Assembly: GCA_964472545.1 (NCBI GenBank)
Contig: CAYYNP010000070.1
Coordinates: 1-35,411, forward strand
Reading direction: 5' to 3'
Length of the DNA stretch: 35,411 nt
From: CAYYNP01 sp964472545
GTDB taxonomy: Bacteria; Planctomycetota; Planctomycetia; Pirellulales; Thermoguttaceae
How positions within the stretch are numbered: position 1 is the stretch's first letter; each line of letters begins with the position of its first letter. A program made the translations under genes and the position numbers. The notes under the pieces are model-generated. The model was not told where the DNA came from. It saw only the letters and a list, made by a program, of their open reading frames with translations, and searched no databases. Shown here piece by piece: positions 8,131 through 16,289 of this stretch.

Positions 8131-9659
8131 GGCTCGCCTTCGATCAGTCTAAGGCAGATCTCTCGGACTTGTGCCGGATTGACGTTGGGGTTTTTCTGCT
8201 TCGCTTGGCCGATCAGGGCTCCCGCTGCCTTGACCTTGCCGTCCTTGACCTGGGCAACGATCTTGGGGTTGGCGGCCAGCAGTTCGCGGCAGAGGTCTTC
8301 CAGTGCCGAATCGTCGACCGCCTCAATGCCCAGGGCCTTCATCGCCTCGGAGAGCGACTTGCCCGAGTCGATCATCTCGGCCAACACCTCGCGCCCGCGG
8401 CTGGTGGTCAGCTTACCGTCGCGGACCGAGCCGATCAACTCCGCCAGGGCTTTGGCTTCTACGGGGAATTCGTCGATACCGATCTGCTGCTGGTTGAGCG
8501 TTCGCAGCACGTCTTGCTGAAGCCAGTTGGCGGCCGCCTTGCCGTCGCCGCAGGTGTCGGCCACTTCGATGTAGTAGTCGACCAGCGTCCGGCCCTGATT
8601 CACGAGCACGTCGGCGTCGTAGGGGGTAATCTGGTAGGTTTCCTCCAACCGCGTTCTTAATGCGGCCGGCAATTCGCCCAGGGAGGCCCGAACGGCTGCG
8701 ACCTCTTCCGGTGTGGTGGTTACCGGCACTAGGTCGGGATCGGGAAAGTAGCGGTAATCGCTCGACTCTTCCTTGGCCCGTTGCTGACGGGTAATCTGCG
8801 CCGCTTCATCCCAACCGCGGGTCGTTTTGTGCCCGCCGGGGGCGCCGAGCTTCACGCCATTTTCCTGCCACACCTCATACTGCCGCCCGACCTCGTAGGC
8901 CAACGCCCGTTCGACCGCCCTGAAGCTGTTCATGTTCTTCACTTCCGCGATCGGCGTGGCGATCTTGCCCTGGGGCGTGTCGATGTGCAGATTCACGTTG
9001 GCATCGACCCGCAGGCTGCCCTCTTGCATGTTGCAGTCGGAGACGCCCAGGTAGTTCAGCAGCAGCTTCAGCTCGGTCAGATAGGCCCTGGTTTCCTCGG
9101 GCGAGCGGAGGTCGGGCTCGCTGACGATTTCCAGCAGCGGCGTGCCGCAGCGGTTCAGGTCGATTCGGCTGTCGGCCTTGCCCGACTCTTCGTCGTGCAT
9201 GCTCTTGCCGGCGTCCTCCTCCAGATGGGCCCGAATGATCCCCACGCGTTTCGTCTCGAAACGGCCTTTGGAGTCGCTGATCGGCAGATGGCCGTCGAGG
9301 CTCATCGGCAGGTCGAACTGGCTGATCTGGTAGCCCTTGGGCAGGTCGGGATAGTAGTACTGCTTGCGGTCCCATTTGGTGAACCGGGGGATCTCGCAGT
9401 TCAGCGCTACGGCCGTCTTCAGCGAGAGGTCGAATGCCCTGCGGTTCATCACCGGCAGCGCGCCGGGGCTGCCGGTGCAGACCGGGCAGGTCTGCGTATT
9501 CGGCGGGGCTCCGAAGACCGTGCTGCACGCGCAGAAGAGCTTGCTCTCGGTGGCCAATTGGACGTGGACTTCCAGGCCGATGACGGTTTCGTAGGGATCG
9601 CTCACGGCGAGTTTTGGAGAACGGGGGGTGACGGACGAGATCACTTGCCAATCGTACAT
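8127..9659 (-). CDS. gatB: Asp-tRNA(Asn)/Glu-tRNA(Gln) amidotransferase subunit B
   Basis: GatB binds the misacylated tRNA and holds the kinase and transamidase site of the GatCAB complex. The open frame is longer upstream, but recognisable GatB begins at YETVIGLEVHVQLAT. I chose ATG 9659 (510 residues); GTG 9605 is a possible shorter start, and neither has a strong ribosome binding site. The zinc-site cysteines are seen in FCACSTVFG and TCPVCTGSPGALPV, followed by YYYPDLPKGYQISQ and SDYRYFPDPDL. The C-terminal GatB/YqeY domain ends in IGQAKQKNPNVNPAQV. GatA and GatC are not in the window. The gene overlaps the next one by three bases and follows hemE after 115 bases. Confidence 0.95.
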   Translation of the reverse strand: MYDWQVISSVTPRSPKLAVSDPYETVIGLEVHVQLATESKLFCACSTVFGAPPNTQTCPVCTGSPGALPVMNRRAFDLSLKTAVALNCEIPRFTKWDRKQYYYPDLPKGYQISQFDLPMSLDGHLPISDSKGRFETKRVGIIRAHLEEDAGKSMHDEESGKADSRIDLNRCGTPLLEIVSEPDLRSPEETRAYLTELKLLLNYLGVSDCNMQEGSLRVDANVNLHIDTPQGKIATPIAEVKNMNSFRAVERALAYEVGRQYEVWQENGVKLGAPGGHKTTRGWDEAAQITRQQRAKEESSDYRYFPDPDLVPVTTTPEEVAAVRASLGELPAALRTRLEETYQITPYDADVLVNQGRTLVDYYIEVADTCGDGKAAANWLQQDVLRTLNQQQIGIDEFPVEAKALAELIGSVRDGKLTTSRGREVLAEMIDSGKSLSEAMKALGIEAVDDSALEDLCRELLAANPKIVAQVKDGKVKAAGALIGQAKQKNPNVNPAQVREICLRLIEGEP

Positions 9660-9774
9660 CTCAACATAGCCGATTGTCCCTCTATGAACAACCGCAGGGG
9701 CGAAAACACGTGCACGAGGTTGAGAATTAGGCGACCTGACCGCCAGAAGACCCAGAAGACGCAGCGACGTTCCG

Positions 9775-10806
9775 TCAACCACCCAACTCATGCACCGCCT
9801 CGACCAATGCAATCGCATTCTCGACCGGCGTCTGCGGCAGCACGCCGTGGCCAAGATTGAAGATGTGGCCCGGGCGGCCGGCGGCCTGGTCGAGGATGGC
9901 GTGGGCGCGGCGGCGAATCTCTGCAGGAGTGCTCAGCAACACGGCCGGATCGAGGTTGCCCTGGACGGCCCGGTCGTGGCCAACCGCCGCCCAGGCGTCG
10001 TCCAGGCGGATTCGCCAATCGACGCCGATTACGTTTCCGCCTGCCTCGGCGACCAGCGGCAGCAGGGCCGGGTTGCCGGTGGCAAAGTGGATCACCGGTA
10101 CGCCGGGCACGATCGACTCGATCACGCGGCGCGTGTGCGGCAGCACGTAGCGGCGGTAGTCGTCGGTGCCCAAGCAGCCGACCCAGCTATCGAAGAGTTG
10201 CAGCACTTGGGCCCCGGCGTCGACCTGGGCGTTGAGATAGAGCACGATCGCCCGCGACAGCCGGCTCATCAACGCGTCCCACGCACCTGCGTCGCGATAC
10301 ATCAACGTCTTGACGTTGCCGTAGTTGCGGCTGGAACCTCCTTCGACCGCGTAAGCGGCCAGCGTGAACGGGGCTCCGGCGAAACCGATCAGCGGTACGT
10401 CGTCGGCCAATCCGGCGCGAGTCTGCCGGACCGTCTGCATGACGTAGTCCAACGAGTCGACGCTCTCGAGCTCCCGCAGCCGTTCGACGTCGCCGGGCTC
10501 GCGGATCGGGTTGTGCAACATGGGCCCTTCGCCGGCGGAATACTCCAGTTGCAGCCCCAGCGGCTCGAGGATCAGCAGCAGATCGGAGAAGATGATCGCC
10601 GCGTCGACGCCGAGTTTCTCGACGGTGGTGATCATGATCTCAGCGCAGAGATCGGGGCGTTTGCAGAGATCCAGGAACGAGGTCTTCTCGCGGATCGCGC
10701 GATACTCGCTCATGTAACGGCCCGCCTGCCGCATCAGCCAGATCGGCACGCGCTCGGCCGGCTGGCCGGCGGCGGCCTGCATGAAGGGACTGTCTTGCCA
10801 GGGCAT
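9775..10806 (-). CDS. hemE: Uroporphyrinogen decarboxylase
   Basis: This enzyme decarboxylates the four acetate side chains of uroporphyrinogen III to give coproporphyrinogen III in haem synthesis. Start ATG 10806 gives 343 residues, the usual length; the upstream part of the frame is arginine-rich noise overlapping the DUF1573 gene. Diagnostic segments are VPIWLMRQAGRYMSEYR near the N-terminus (substrate-binding RQAGRY), IFSDLL with the catalytic-site aspartate, GFAGAPFTLAAYAVEGG, LFDSWVG and FNLGHGVLPQTP near the end. It lies between the DUF1573 gene and gatB on the same strand. A distant relative of the same fold is encoded at 12970-14166. Confidence 0.95.
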   Translation of the reverse strand: MPWQDSPFMQAAAGQPAERVPIWLMRQAGRYMSEYRAIREKTSFLDLCKRPDLCAEIMITTVEKLGVDAAIIFSDLLLILEPLGLQLEYSAGEGPMLHNPIREPGDVERLRELESVDSLDYVMQTVRQTRAGLADDVPLIGFAGAPFTLAAYAVEGGSSRNYGNVKTLMYRDAGAWDALMSRLSRAIVLYLNAQVDAGAQVLQLFDSWVGCLGTDDYRRYVLPHTRRVIESIVPGVPVIHFATGNPALLPLVAEAGGNVIGVDWRIRLDDAWAAVGHDRAVQGNLDPAVLLSTPAEIRRRAHAILDQAAGRPGHIFNLGHGVLPQTPVENAIALVEAVHELGG

Positions 10807-10886
10807 GGTTTCTCCGGCGCCCGCGTTGGGAGGGTGGTTCGTGTGGTCGGGTCCGGCGCCGTCTCGAGGCGGCAGAGAACGTGGCC

Positions 10887-11945
10887 TCAACGTGGCGTGG
10901 CGGCGCTGGGCCCGGAGGCCGCCGGCCGCTGCGACATTACCTGAACGTAGACCGGCACCTCCAGCGGCTTCTCGCCGGTCTCGTCGGTGGTGATCAGAAC
11001 TTTCGCCGTGACCTTGCCGGGCGTGTCGTCGGCGGTAAAGGCGACGGACACGAGATGGACGGTGCCGGCCTTTTCTCCGGCGGCGCAGCGGAAGCGGGCG
11101 TCGTCGCACTTCACGTCGGTGATCTTGAAGGGCTTCTTCCCGCGCACGACCAACCGGCCGGCCGTGTTGCCGGCCGCATTGACCACACCCAGCGACAACG
11201 GCGAAGGGCTGACCGAGACGGCCGGCGCGACCACCGCCTCGACGGCGATCGGCACCCGCGCCGCACTGGGCTTGGCGTCGTTGGTCACCAACACCACCTG
11301 ATCGCGGAGGTAGCCGACCGGGGCGGAGTCCCGCAGCCAGACGTACAGTTCATAGGTCACCTGATTCCCCGGCGCTTCGCCCGCCTTGTACGCCCGGGCC
11401 GCCAGATGGGGATTCTTCGTCTCGACGCGGAGGACTTGCCACGGGACCTGGCCCGGATAGCCCTTGTGGCTAAGCGTGAGCTTCCGCCGCGCACCGGCGC
11501 CTTGGGCTACTCTGCCGAACTGCACCGAGCCCGGCTGCACCACCACGTCGCTACGGATGTAAACGTGGATCTGCAATCGCACCTCGGCGGGAAACGGATG
11601 GCCGAACTTGACGGTAAGCGTGACGTCTTTTCTGCTGTGATAGCCCGTGGTGTCGATCTTGGCCAGGATATCGACCTTCTCCCAGGTCTTTAGCGTGTTC
11701 TTCTTCAGTTCCGGCGTCGTACAGGAACAACTCGACTTGACCGATTCGATGTGGATGTCTTCTTCGTAGATGTTCTCCACGGTGAAGGCGTGCTCGACTT
11801 TCGCCCCCCGGGCGACGAAGCCGAAATCGTGGCTGGTCTTGCCGCCGAACATCTTCTCGGCCCAGGCCTGGCCAAAGCCGAGCGAGGGAACGAACCAGAA
11901 GGCCAACGCGGTGGCCGCGGTCAGCAGGGCGAATCGGTTTTTCAT
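10887..11945 (-). CDS. Secreted DUF1573 domain protein
   Basis: The 352-residue protein has an N-terminal signal peptide (about 1-26, ending GFGQA). The DUF1573 mark follows: HDFGFVARGAKVEHAFTVEN, then an SSCSCTTPEL cysteine motif and beta-rich immunoglobulin-like repeats to the end. DUF1573 proteins are abundant in Planctomycetes and Bacteroidetes and are thought to be extracytoplasmic Ig-like (ASH-type) modules. No enzymatic function is known to me. It is on the same strand as, and 80 bases upstream of, hemE. A 15-bp tandem array separates it from the corrinoid gene upstream. Confidence 0.85.
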   Translation of the reverse strand: MKNRFALLTAATALAFWFVPSLGFGQAWAEKMFGGKTSHDFGFVARGAKVEHAFTVENIYEEDIHIESVKSSCSCTTPELKKNTLKTWEKVDILAKIDTTGYHSRKDVTLTVKFGHPFPAEVRLQIHVYIRSDVVVQPGSVQFGRVAQGAGARRKLTLSHKGYPGQVPWQVLRVETKNPHLAARAYKAGEAPGNQVTYELYVWLRDSAPVGYLRDQVVLVTNDAKPSAARVPIAVEAVVAPAVSVSPSPLSLGVVNAAGNTAGRLVVRGKKPFKITDVKCDDARFRCAAGEKAGTVHLVSVAFTADDTPGKVTAKVLITTDETGEKPLEVPVYVQVMSQRPAASGPSAATPR

Positions 11946-11980
11946 GCGGGTCCTCGCACAATCGATGCGATCGCGGCCGG

Positions 11981-12040
11981 CGTCATCGGATCCGGCGTGA
12001 TCGGATCCGGCGTCATCGGATCCGGCGTCATCGCGTTCGG
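11981..12040. repeat. 15-bp tandem repeat, four units
   Basis: Four head-to-tail 15-bp units cover 11981-11995, 11996-12010, 12011-12025 and 12026-12040. The first three are CGTSATCGGATCCGG and the last is decayed. The array ends one base before the stop codon of the corrinoid gene (minus strand) and fills most of the gap to the DUF1573 start. Confidence 0.9.
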
Positions 12041-12041
12041 G

Positions 12042-12680
12042 CTAACCGGTGCCGATCAGTTGGCCGGCGTACTTGACGCCGTCGACCGCCGTCTTTCCAT
12101 AGAAATCGCAGCCGGCGTTGTCGGCCAGCCTTTGGCTGGCCGCGGCGCCGCCGACCATCACCGCCAGGCCCTCGCGGAGCCCGGCGTTGGTGATCGCCTC
12201 GACCGTCGCCGATACCGCCTTGTAGCAGGTGGTCAACAACACGCTCACTCCCATCACCGCGGGACGGTGTTCTCTGACGGCCTCGACGAACTTCTCCGGC
12301 GGGACGTCCACGCCCAGGTCGATCACCTCGGCGCCCATTCCCCGCAGCAACATCACCACGATGTCTTTGCCGATGTCGTGCACGTCGTGCTGGACGGTAC
12401 CGATGACGATCTTCCCGCCGGCTTGCGACCCTTCGCTCTTTTCGAGTTCGGGGGCCAGTTCGGCCACGACAGCCTTCATGCACATCCCGGCAAACATCAA
12501 CTCGGGAATGAAGCAGCTTCCCTGGGCGAACCGCTCACCGAGTTCGACCATCCCGCGGTTGCAGTCGGCCAGGATTTCGGTGGCCGCAACGCCGGCGTCT
12601 ATCTTCTCCCGCACCAATTCCAGCACGGAGTCTTGCTCGGCCCGGATGAAGCCGTTTACGAGCTTGTCTTCCCACGACAT
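12042..12680 (-). CDS. Corrinoid (B12)-binding methyltransferase protein, MtbC/MtaC-like
   Basis: The protein has 212 residues from ATG 12680, seven bases after AAAGGA; a TTG two codons upstream is less likely. The N-terminal half is the helical cap domain of corrinoid proteins (about 1-85). The C-terminal half is the Rossmann-like B12-binding domain with the base-off ligand motif DVHDIG (99-104, His101 as cobalt ligand), GVSVLLTT and a GGAA loop. Such proteins carry a methyl group on cobalt between a substrate-specific methyltransferase and an acceptor methyltransferase. The UROD-fold gene two genes upstream is the likely partner. The substrate cannot be read from sequence. It is the third gene of the small operon beginning at 14166. 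Confidence 0.88.
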   Translation of the reverse strand: MSWEDKLVNGFIRAEQDSVLELVREKIDAGVAATEILADCNRGMVELGERFAQGSCFIPELMFAGMCMKAVVAELAPELEKSEGSQAGGKIVIGTVQHDVHDIGKDIVVMLLRGMGAEVIDLGVDVPPEKFVEAVREHRPAVMGVSVLLTTCYKAVSATVEAITNAGLREGLAVMVGGAAASQRLADNAGCDFYGKTAVDGVKYAGQLIGTG

Positions 12681-12713
12681 CGCCAAGTCCTTTCAGAACC
12701 AGAGTCGTCCGAC

Positions 12714-12884
12714 TCAGAACGAGAGCAAACACTGCCAAACGTACATGTACCCCAAGCCGTCGATATCCTGCCAGGTCCGCTTGACGATGGCTTCATCGCC
12801 GGCCACCTCGGGCAGTTCCTCGCGCTGTTCTTCCCAGGGGATGCAGACGCCCGGTTCCCGCCGGAGTTTCTCTTGTTCGTCCAT
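12714..12884 (-). CDS. 56-residue small protein between UROD-like and corrinoid genes
   Basis: This short frame starts at ATG 12884, eight bases after a strong ribosome binding site (GAGGGAG), and ends with TGA 33 bases before the corrinoid start. It begins MDEQEKLRREPGVCIPWEEQ and ends DGLGYMYVWQCLLSF. It is strongly acidic in the middle, with Trp17, Trp38, Trp50 and two cysteines (14, 52). Ribosome binding site, position in the operon and the non-random composition support a real gene. I do not recognise a family. Because it is encoded between the two halves of a methyl-transfer pair, a subunit or adaptor role is conceivable but unproven. Confidence 0.65.
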   Translation of the reverse strand: MDEQEKLRREPGVCIPWEEQREELPEVAGDEAIVKRTWQDIDGLGYMYVWQCLLSF

Positions 12885-12915
12885 GTCGGTGACTCCCTCT
12901 TGTGTCGTCTGTTGC

Positions 12916-12965
12916 GGTGCGTTTCACGCACCCTACATGCCGGTGGTGCGTTTCACGCACCCTAC
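12916..12965. repeat. Two copies of a palindromic GTGCGT-TTC-ACGCAC repeat
   Basis: The 21-bp units at 12916-12936 and 12945-12965 are identical. Each contains GGTGCGT-TTC-ACGCACC, a perfect 7-bp stem with a 3-base loop, followed by CTAC. They lie between the stop of the UROD-like gene and the start of the 56-residue gene, so each could fold in the operon mRNA. Similar GTAGGGTGCGT...ACGCACC words are, from memory, dispersed in many bacterial genomes. Confidence 0.85.
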
Positions 12966-12969
12966 GTGC

Positions 12970-14166
12970 TTAGTAAACTCCGTACTCTCGCGTGGCTTCG
13001 GTCATCGCCCTGATGTTCTCCACTTTCGGCTCGTCCTGCATGATCGCCGCCGCGTCGATGATGAAGCCGCCGTCGCCGGCCACGGTGTCGATGAGTTGCT
13101 TGCAGCAATCGCGAACCTCTTGCTCGGTACCAAAGGCCAACAGGTCGTTGGGCACGCCGCCGCTAAGGCAAAACTTCTGCCCCAGCTTCTCGTGCGCCTT
13201 GACGACGTCGCTGCGGTCGACGTGGAAGACAATGCTCTTCTCGGGCAGGTCGGCGATGTAGTCGAGGTTGGCGTCCCAATCGCCCTCGGCGTAGAACAAC
13301 GTCTGGATGCCTTGCTCCCAAAGCCCCTCAATGATCTGCCTGAGCATAGGCCAATAGAACTTCTCGAACTGGGCCGGCGAGATGAACGGCACGCAGCCGC
13401 GGTGCATCCAAAAGCCCACCGGGACGTTGCGATCCGGATCGGCGCCGCCGGCGGCGATGTGCAGCAGGTGCGGCGTCAACGCTTCACAGGCGGCGACCAC
13501 CTTCTCCGGTCGCTGGAACATGTCCATGCAGAGGCCTTTGTAGCCTCGCAGCTTGTCGGCAATAATGTCGAATGGGGCTTTGAGGATTCCCGAAATGGCG
13601 GATACGGTGCCCGACTCGCTCCGCAACTTGGCCGCTTGCGTGCCGAAGCCGTAGAAGTACTGCAGCATCGCCATCCCGCCCTTGAGGAACGAGAGGTTGT
13701 TGCGATACGACGTCGGCTCGCCCATCGGACTGACGTCGTCGGACACCCGAGGCAGCCAGACGTTGAACAAGTAGCCGGTGGGATCCTCGATCAACTGATC
13801 GTACTCGTCCGGCCGCATCCAGGCCTCTTCCTCCGACGGCTCGATGTACTGAAAACCGGTGTCCTCCGGCAGATCGATGCCCGGCACGGCGTAGTACTTC
13901 AGCCCGATCGCCTGCGTCAGCCCACTCCAGCCGTAAACCATGTTGCCGACCACCGCGTCCCAGTCGAAATCGGCGGCACACTTCCGCGCGGCGGCAAAGG
14001 CAAGCTCGTAGTCCTGGGTGACCTCTTGGGCCGTGTAACCGGCGTACTTGGCCGTGAACTCCGCCACAAACGGCCGAATCGGCACCATGTCGGGCTTTTC
14101 GTTCCGCATGGCCGTGGTGTAGCGGGCCATCCGCTCCTGGTATAGCTTCTCCATGTCGGCGGACAT
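12970..14166 (-). CDS. Uroporphyrinogen decarboxylase-family protein, probable corrinoid-linked methyltransferase
   Basis: The protein has 398 residues from ATG 14166 behind GGGAGGA. Whole-length similarity to UROD/MtaA-fold proteins is suggested by the barrel pattern, GGADPDRNVPVGFWMHRGC, FISPAQFEKFYWP, the turn FYAEGDWDANLDYI and the ending EPKVENIRAMTEATREYGVY. It is not HemE: the RQAGRY motif is absent and a true hemE is nearby. Methylcobamide:CoM-type members bind zinc through H-x-C and a later Cys. Here the corresponding positions seem to be H-V-D (FHVDRSD) and an alanine-rich stretch (GGFIIDAAAIM), so the usual thiolate ligands are missing. With the corrinoid gene downstream, methyl transfer with an unknown substrate is the best guess. 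Confidence 0.8.
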   Translation of the reverse strand: MSADMEKLYQERMARYTTAMRNEKPDMVPIRPFVAEFTAKYAGYTAQEVTQDYELAFAAARKCAADFDWDAVVGNMVYGWSGLTQAIGLKYYAVPGIDLPEDTGFQYIEPSEEEAWMRPDEYDQLIEDPTGYLFNVWLPRVSDDVSPMGEPTSYRNNLSFLKGGMAMLQYFYGFGTQAAKLRSESGTVSAISGILKAPFDIIADKLRGYKGLCMDMFQRPEKVVAACEALTPHLLHIAAGGADPDRNVPVGFWMHRGCVPFISPAQFEKFYWPMLRQIIEGLWEQGIQTLFYAEGDWDANLDYIADLPEKSIVFHVDRSDVVKAHEKLGQKFCLSGGVPNDLLAFGTEQEVRDCCKQLIDTVAGDGGFIIDAAAIMQDEPKVENIRAMTEATREYGVY

Positions 14167-14322
14167 AACGACAACGTCCTCCCTGAGCAGGTTAATCCGG
14201 CGTCTATTCCAATAAATCAGCGGATCTCAGCAGCGCGGCGGCCACCGGCGACCCCAATGGTACCGCCACAGTATGGCAGACCGCCGAGACGGTGTCAATT
14301 GGCCTCGGAGATGGGATGGGGA

Positions 14323-14354
14323 GGTGAAGGGGTGAGGGGGTGACAAGGTGAGAG
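14323..14354. repeat. 8-bp tandem repeat GGTGANNN, four units
   Basis: Four consecutive octamers read GGTGAAGG, GGTGAGGG, GGTGACAA, GGTGAGAG. They form a G-rich, nearly all-purine tract in the 290-bp gap upstream of the UROD-like gene. I see no gene in this gap. Confidence 0.75.
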
Positions 14355-14411
14355 GCGCAAGCGGGATTATTGTTGAGCGGCGGCAGGCACCTTCTAAGGC
14401 TAATTCCTTGG

Positions 14412-14446
14412 CTACTGCCTGCTGTCTACTGCGTACCGCCTACTGC
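14412..14446. repeat. Degenerate heptanucleotide repeat (CTACTGC-like), five units
   Basis: Five consecutive 7-bp units read CTACTGC, CTGCTGT, CTACTGC, GTACCGC, CTACTGC. The array lies 10 bases beyond the stop codon of the ABC permease gene. It is the same unit, in the opposite orientation on this strand, as the array at 5902-5936. Confidence 0.8.
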
Positions 14447-14456
14447 CCTCTCCCCC

Positions 14457-16262
14457 TCAAAACTCCAACCGCCGAAATGCGCGGAAGCCCAACCGTAGCG
14501 GGAGGAACGTGGCCAGAATGCCCAAGACGATGCTGGCCACCGTGCCGCCAATCAGCGAGAAGTCCATCCACCAGCGCATCGCCTCTTGCGGCGGGCTTGG
14601 GCCGGCGGCCGAGATCTTCTCGGCAACCATGCAGAAATGACAAGGTAGGGCCGTCAACAGGACCACCGCGAGGATATAGAGCGTGCTGATGACCAGCGTC
14701 AGCGTGCCGCCGAATCCGGCCGCGATCCGCGAGGGCGATTGCTCGCGGAAGTTAGGCAGCCGGGCCCCAAGCCCTACGGCGATGCCCGAGAGCCCCACGC
14801 AGAGTAGCACGCACGTTAATTGGTGGCTGGCCAACACCGTCGGCGAGACCTGCAACATCATGTCGCTCAGCAGGATCAGTCCGCAGCAGGGCAGGATCGA
14901 CCCGCCGGCGGCGAAAAGGAACTTTCCCCAGAGAATCGTGCCCCGCCGCACCGGCAACAGACCGAGGATCCAGAACCGCCGCCCCTCGAGGCTGATCATG
15001 GGGAAGACGAACCGCGTGGTGAACGTCGACATCAGCAGCCCCACGACCGAGAGATTCAGGAAGCTGACCATGTTCACCCAGCGGAAGTAGTGCATGTCGT
15101 AGCTGAAACGGCGGATGTTCAGGAAGTACAGCAGCAGCAATCCGAAGAGGATCAGCACCTGCGACCACTGCACCGGGTCGCGGCGAAACAGCCGCAGGTC
15201 CTTGACGATGATCAGCCGCATCTGCGGGGTGAGGAAGCCGGTGATCCGCATCAGCGTGCGATCGAGCCAGGCGACGGCTGCCCGGCGGCGCGGGTGTTGT
15301 TTCCCCGAGAGCGCGCTGTAGGCGGGACGATAGATCCGCCCGGCCAGCCAAATGGCCAGTTGCCGACAACCCAGGGAGTTGGCGATCAGCACCACCAGAA
15401 ACAGCACGCTCTCGACCCAGACGTGCCGCGCGGCCTCTAGCAGCCCCATACTCAGCCACCAACTCGGCAGCAACCGGCCCTCGGCCGGCTCCATTCGCTC
15501 GAGCATCTCCTGGAACCAGTCCGGTGTGAGTAGGTTGCCCTCCGGGCCGGTGACCAGCGACCACCCCAGCCAGAGCCCTCCCAGGGCGATCAGCGCGACC
15601 AGCGCAATCAGCGTCCGCGTTTGCCCGCCGGGCATGCGGTAGACGATGCCGAGGCAGAGCATGGCCCCGATTCCCGCGGGGATATAGACGAACGCCAGCA
15701 TGAACGCCGGCAGCATCGCGTAGTAGTACCACGGCGCGGCCGCCGCGATGCCGTAGGCCACCAGCATCGGGCTGCCCAGCAGCAAAAAGCCCCAACTGCT
15801 CAGCAGCAGCGCTTCCTGGAATTTGTGCAAGAACACCCGCTCGGTCCGCGCCGGCGTGGTCAACAAGTACGCCGTTTCGCGAGAACGGAACAGCGACCCG
15901 TAGAGGATGATGCCCGACGAGAAGACCAGCATCACCATCAACGCCGCGAAGAACATCCCGAACACGGCCCGCACCGTCACGTCGTGCTGTTCGGGATGGG
16001 GGATGCTCATTTGCAGGAAGCGAAAGCCGCCCACGAACAGCCAGAAGAGCCCCATCCACAACACCAAGCTCATTGCCAAACCGATCCCCATCCGCAGCCG
16101 GGCGCGGGAAATCGCCTGACGCAGCGCGGTGCCGACGATCCGCCACCGCAAACGCCAAAACGCCCTGGCTTCCGCCTCGACGGAGAGGAAGTCCTCTGGC
16201 GCCGTCCGCGTCTGCGGGGCCAGGCTGCCGATCGGCGGATGGGCGGAGAGTTCTTGGCTCAC
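14457..16262 (-). CDS. ABC exporter permease
   Basis: The 601-residue integral membrane protein has about ten to twelve hydrophobic spans in two groups (about 60-270 and 380-595). A hydrophilic stretch near 330-370 contains TPQMRLIIVKDLRLFRRDPVQWSQ, a segment typical of large ABC-2-type bacterial exporters. It starts at GTG 16262, 27 bases after the stop of the ATPase gene, without a clear ribosome binding site. It should pair with that ATPase as the membrane half of an exporter. The transported substrate is unknown; I see no peptidase or substrate-binding protein gene nearby. The anchored protein encoded first in the operon may be an accessory. Confidence 0.85.
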   Translation of the reverse strand: MSQELSAHPPIGSLAPQTRTAPEDFLSVEAEARAFWRLRWRIVGTALRQAISRARLRMGIGLAMSLVLWMGLFWLFVGGFRFLQMSIPHPEQHDVTVRAVFGMFFAALMVMLVFSSGIILYGSLFRSRETAYLLTTPARTERVFLHKFQEALLLSSWGFLLLGSPMLVAYGIAAAAPWYYYAMLPAFMLAFVYIPAGIGAMLCLGIVYRMPGGQTRTLIALVALIALGGLWLGWSLVTGPEGNLLTPDWFQEMLERMEPAEGRLLPSWWLSMGLLEAARHVWVESVLFLVVLIANSLGCRQLAIWLAGRIYRPAYSALSGKQHPRRRAAVAWLDRTLMRITGFLTPQMRLIIVKDLRLFRRDPVQWSQVLILFGLLLLYFLNIRRFSYDMHYFRWVNMVSFLNLSVVGLLMSTFTTRFVFPMISLEGRRFWILGLLPVRRGTILWGKFLFAAGGSILPCCGLILLSDMMLQVSPTVLASHQLTCVLLCVGLSGIAVGLGARLPNFREQSPSRIAAGFGGTLTLVISTLYILAVVLLTALPCHFCMVAEKISAAGPSPPQEAMRWWMDFSLIGGTVASIVLGILATFLPLRLGFRAFRRLEF

Positions 16263-16289
16263 GGCTTCTGTGTCTTAAGAACCTCGTCG

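Noticed and set aside
11981..12040. Possible CRISPR-like array
   Set aside because: The units are head to tail without spacers; no array of repeats with unique spacers and no cas gene is present in the window.
12656..12931. 91-residue minus-strand frame
   Set aside because: It overlaps the 56-residue gene in another frame, lacks a ribosome binding site and is Ser/Arg-rich. The 56-residue frame is better supported.
12229..14145. 638-residue open frame on the plus strand
   Set aside because: It runs antisense to the UROD-like gene and through the corrinoid gene, has no ribosome binding site and no family pattern; it comes from the high GC content.
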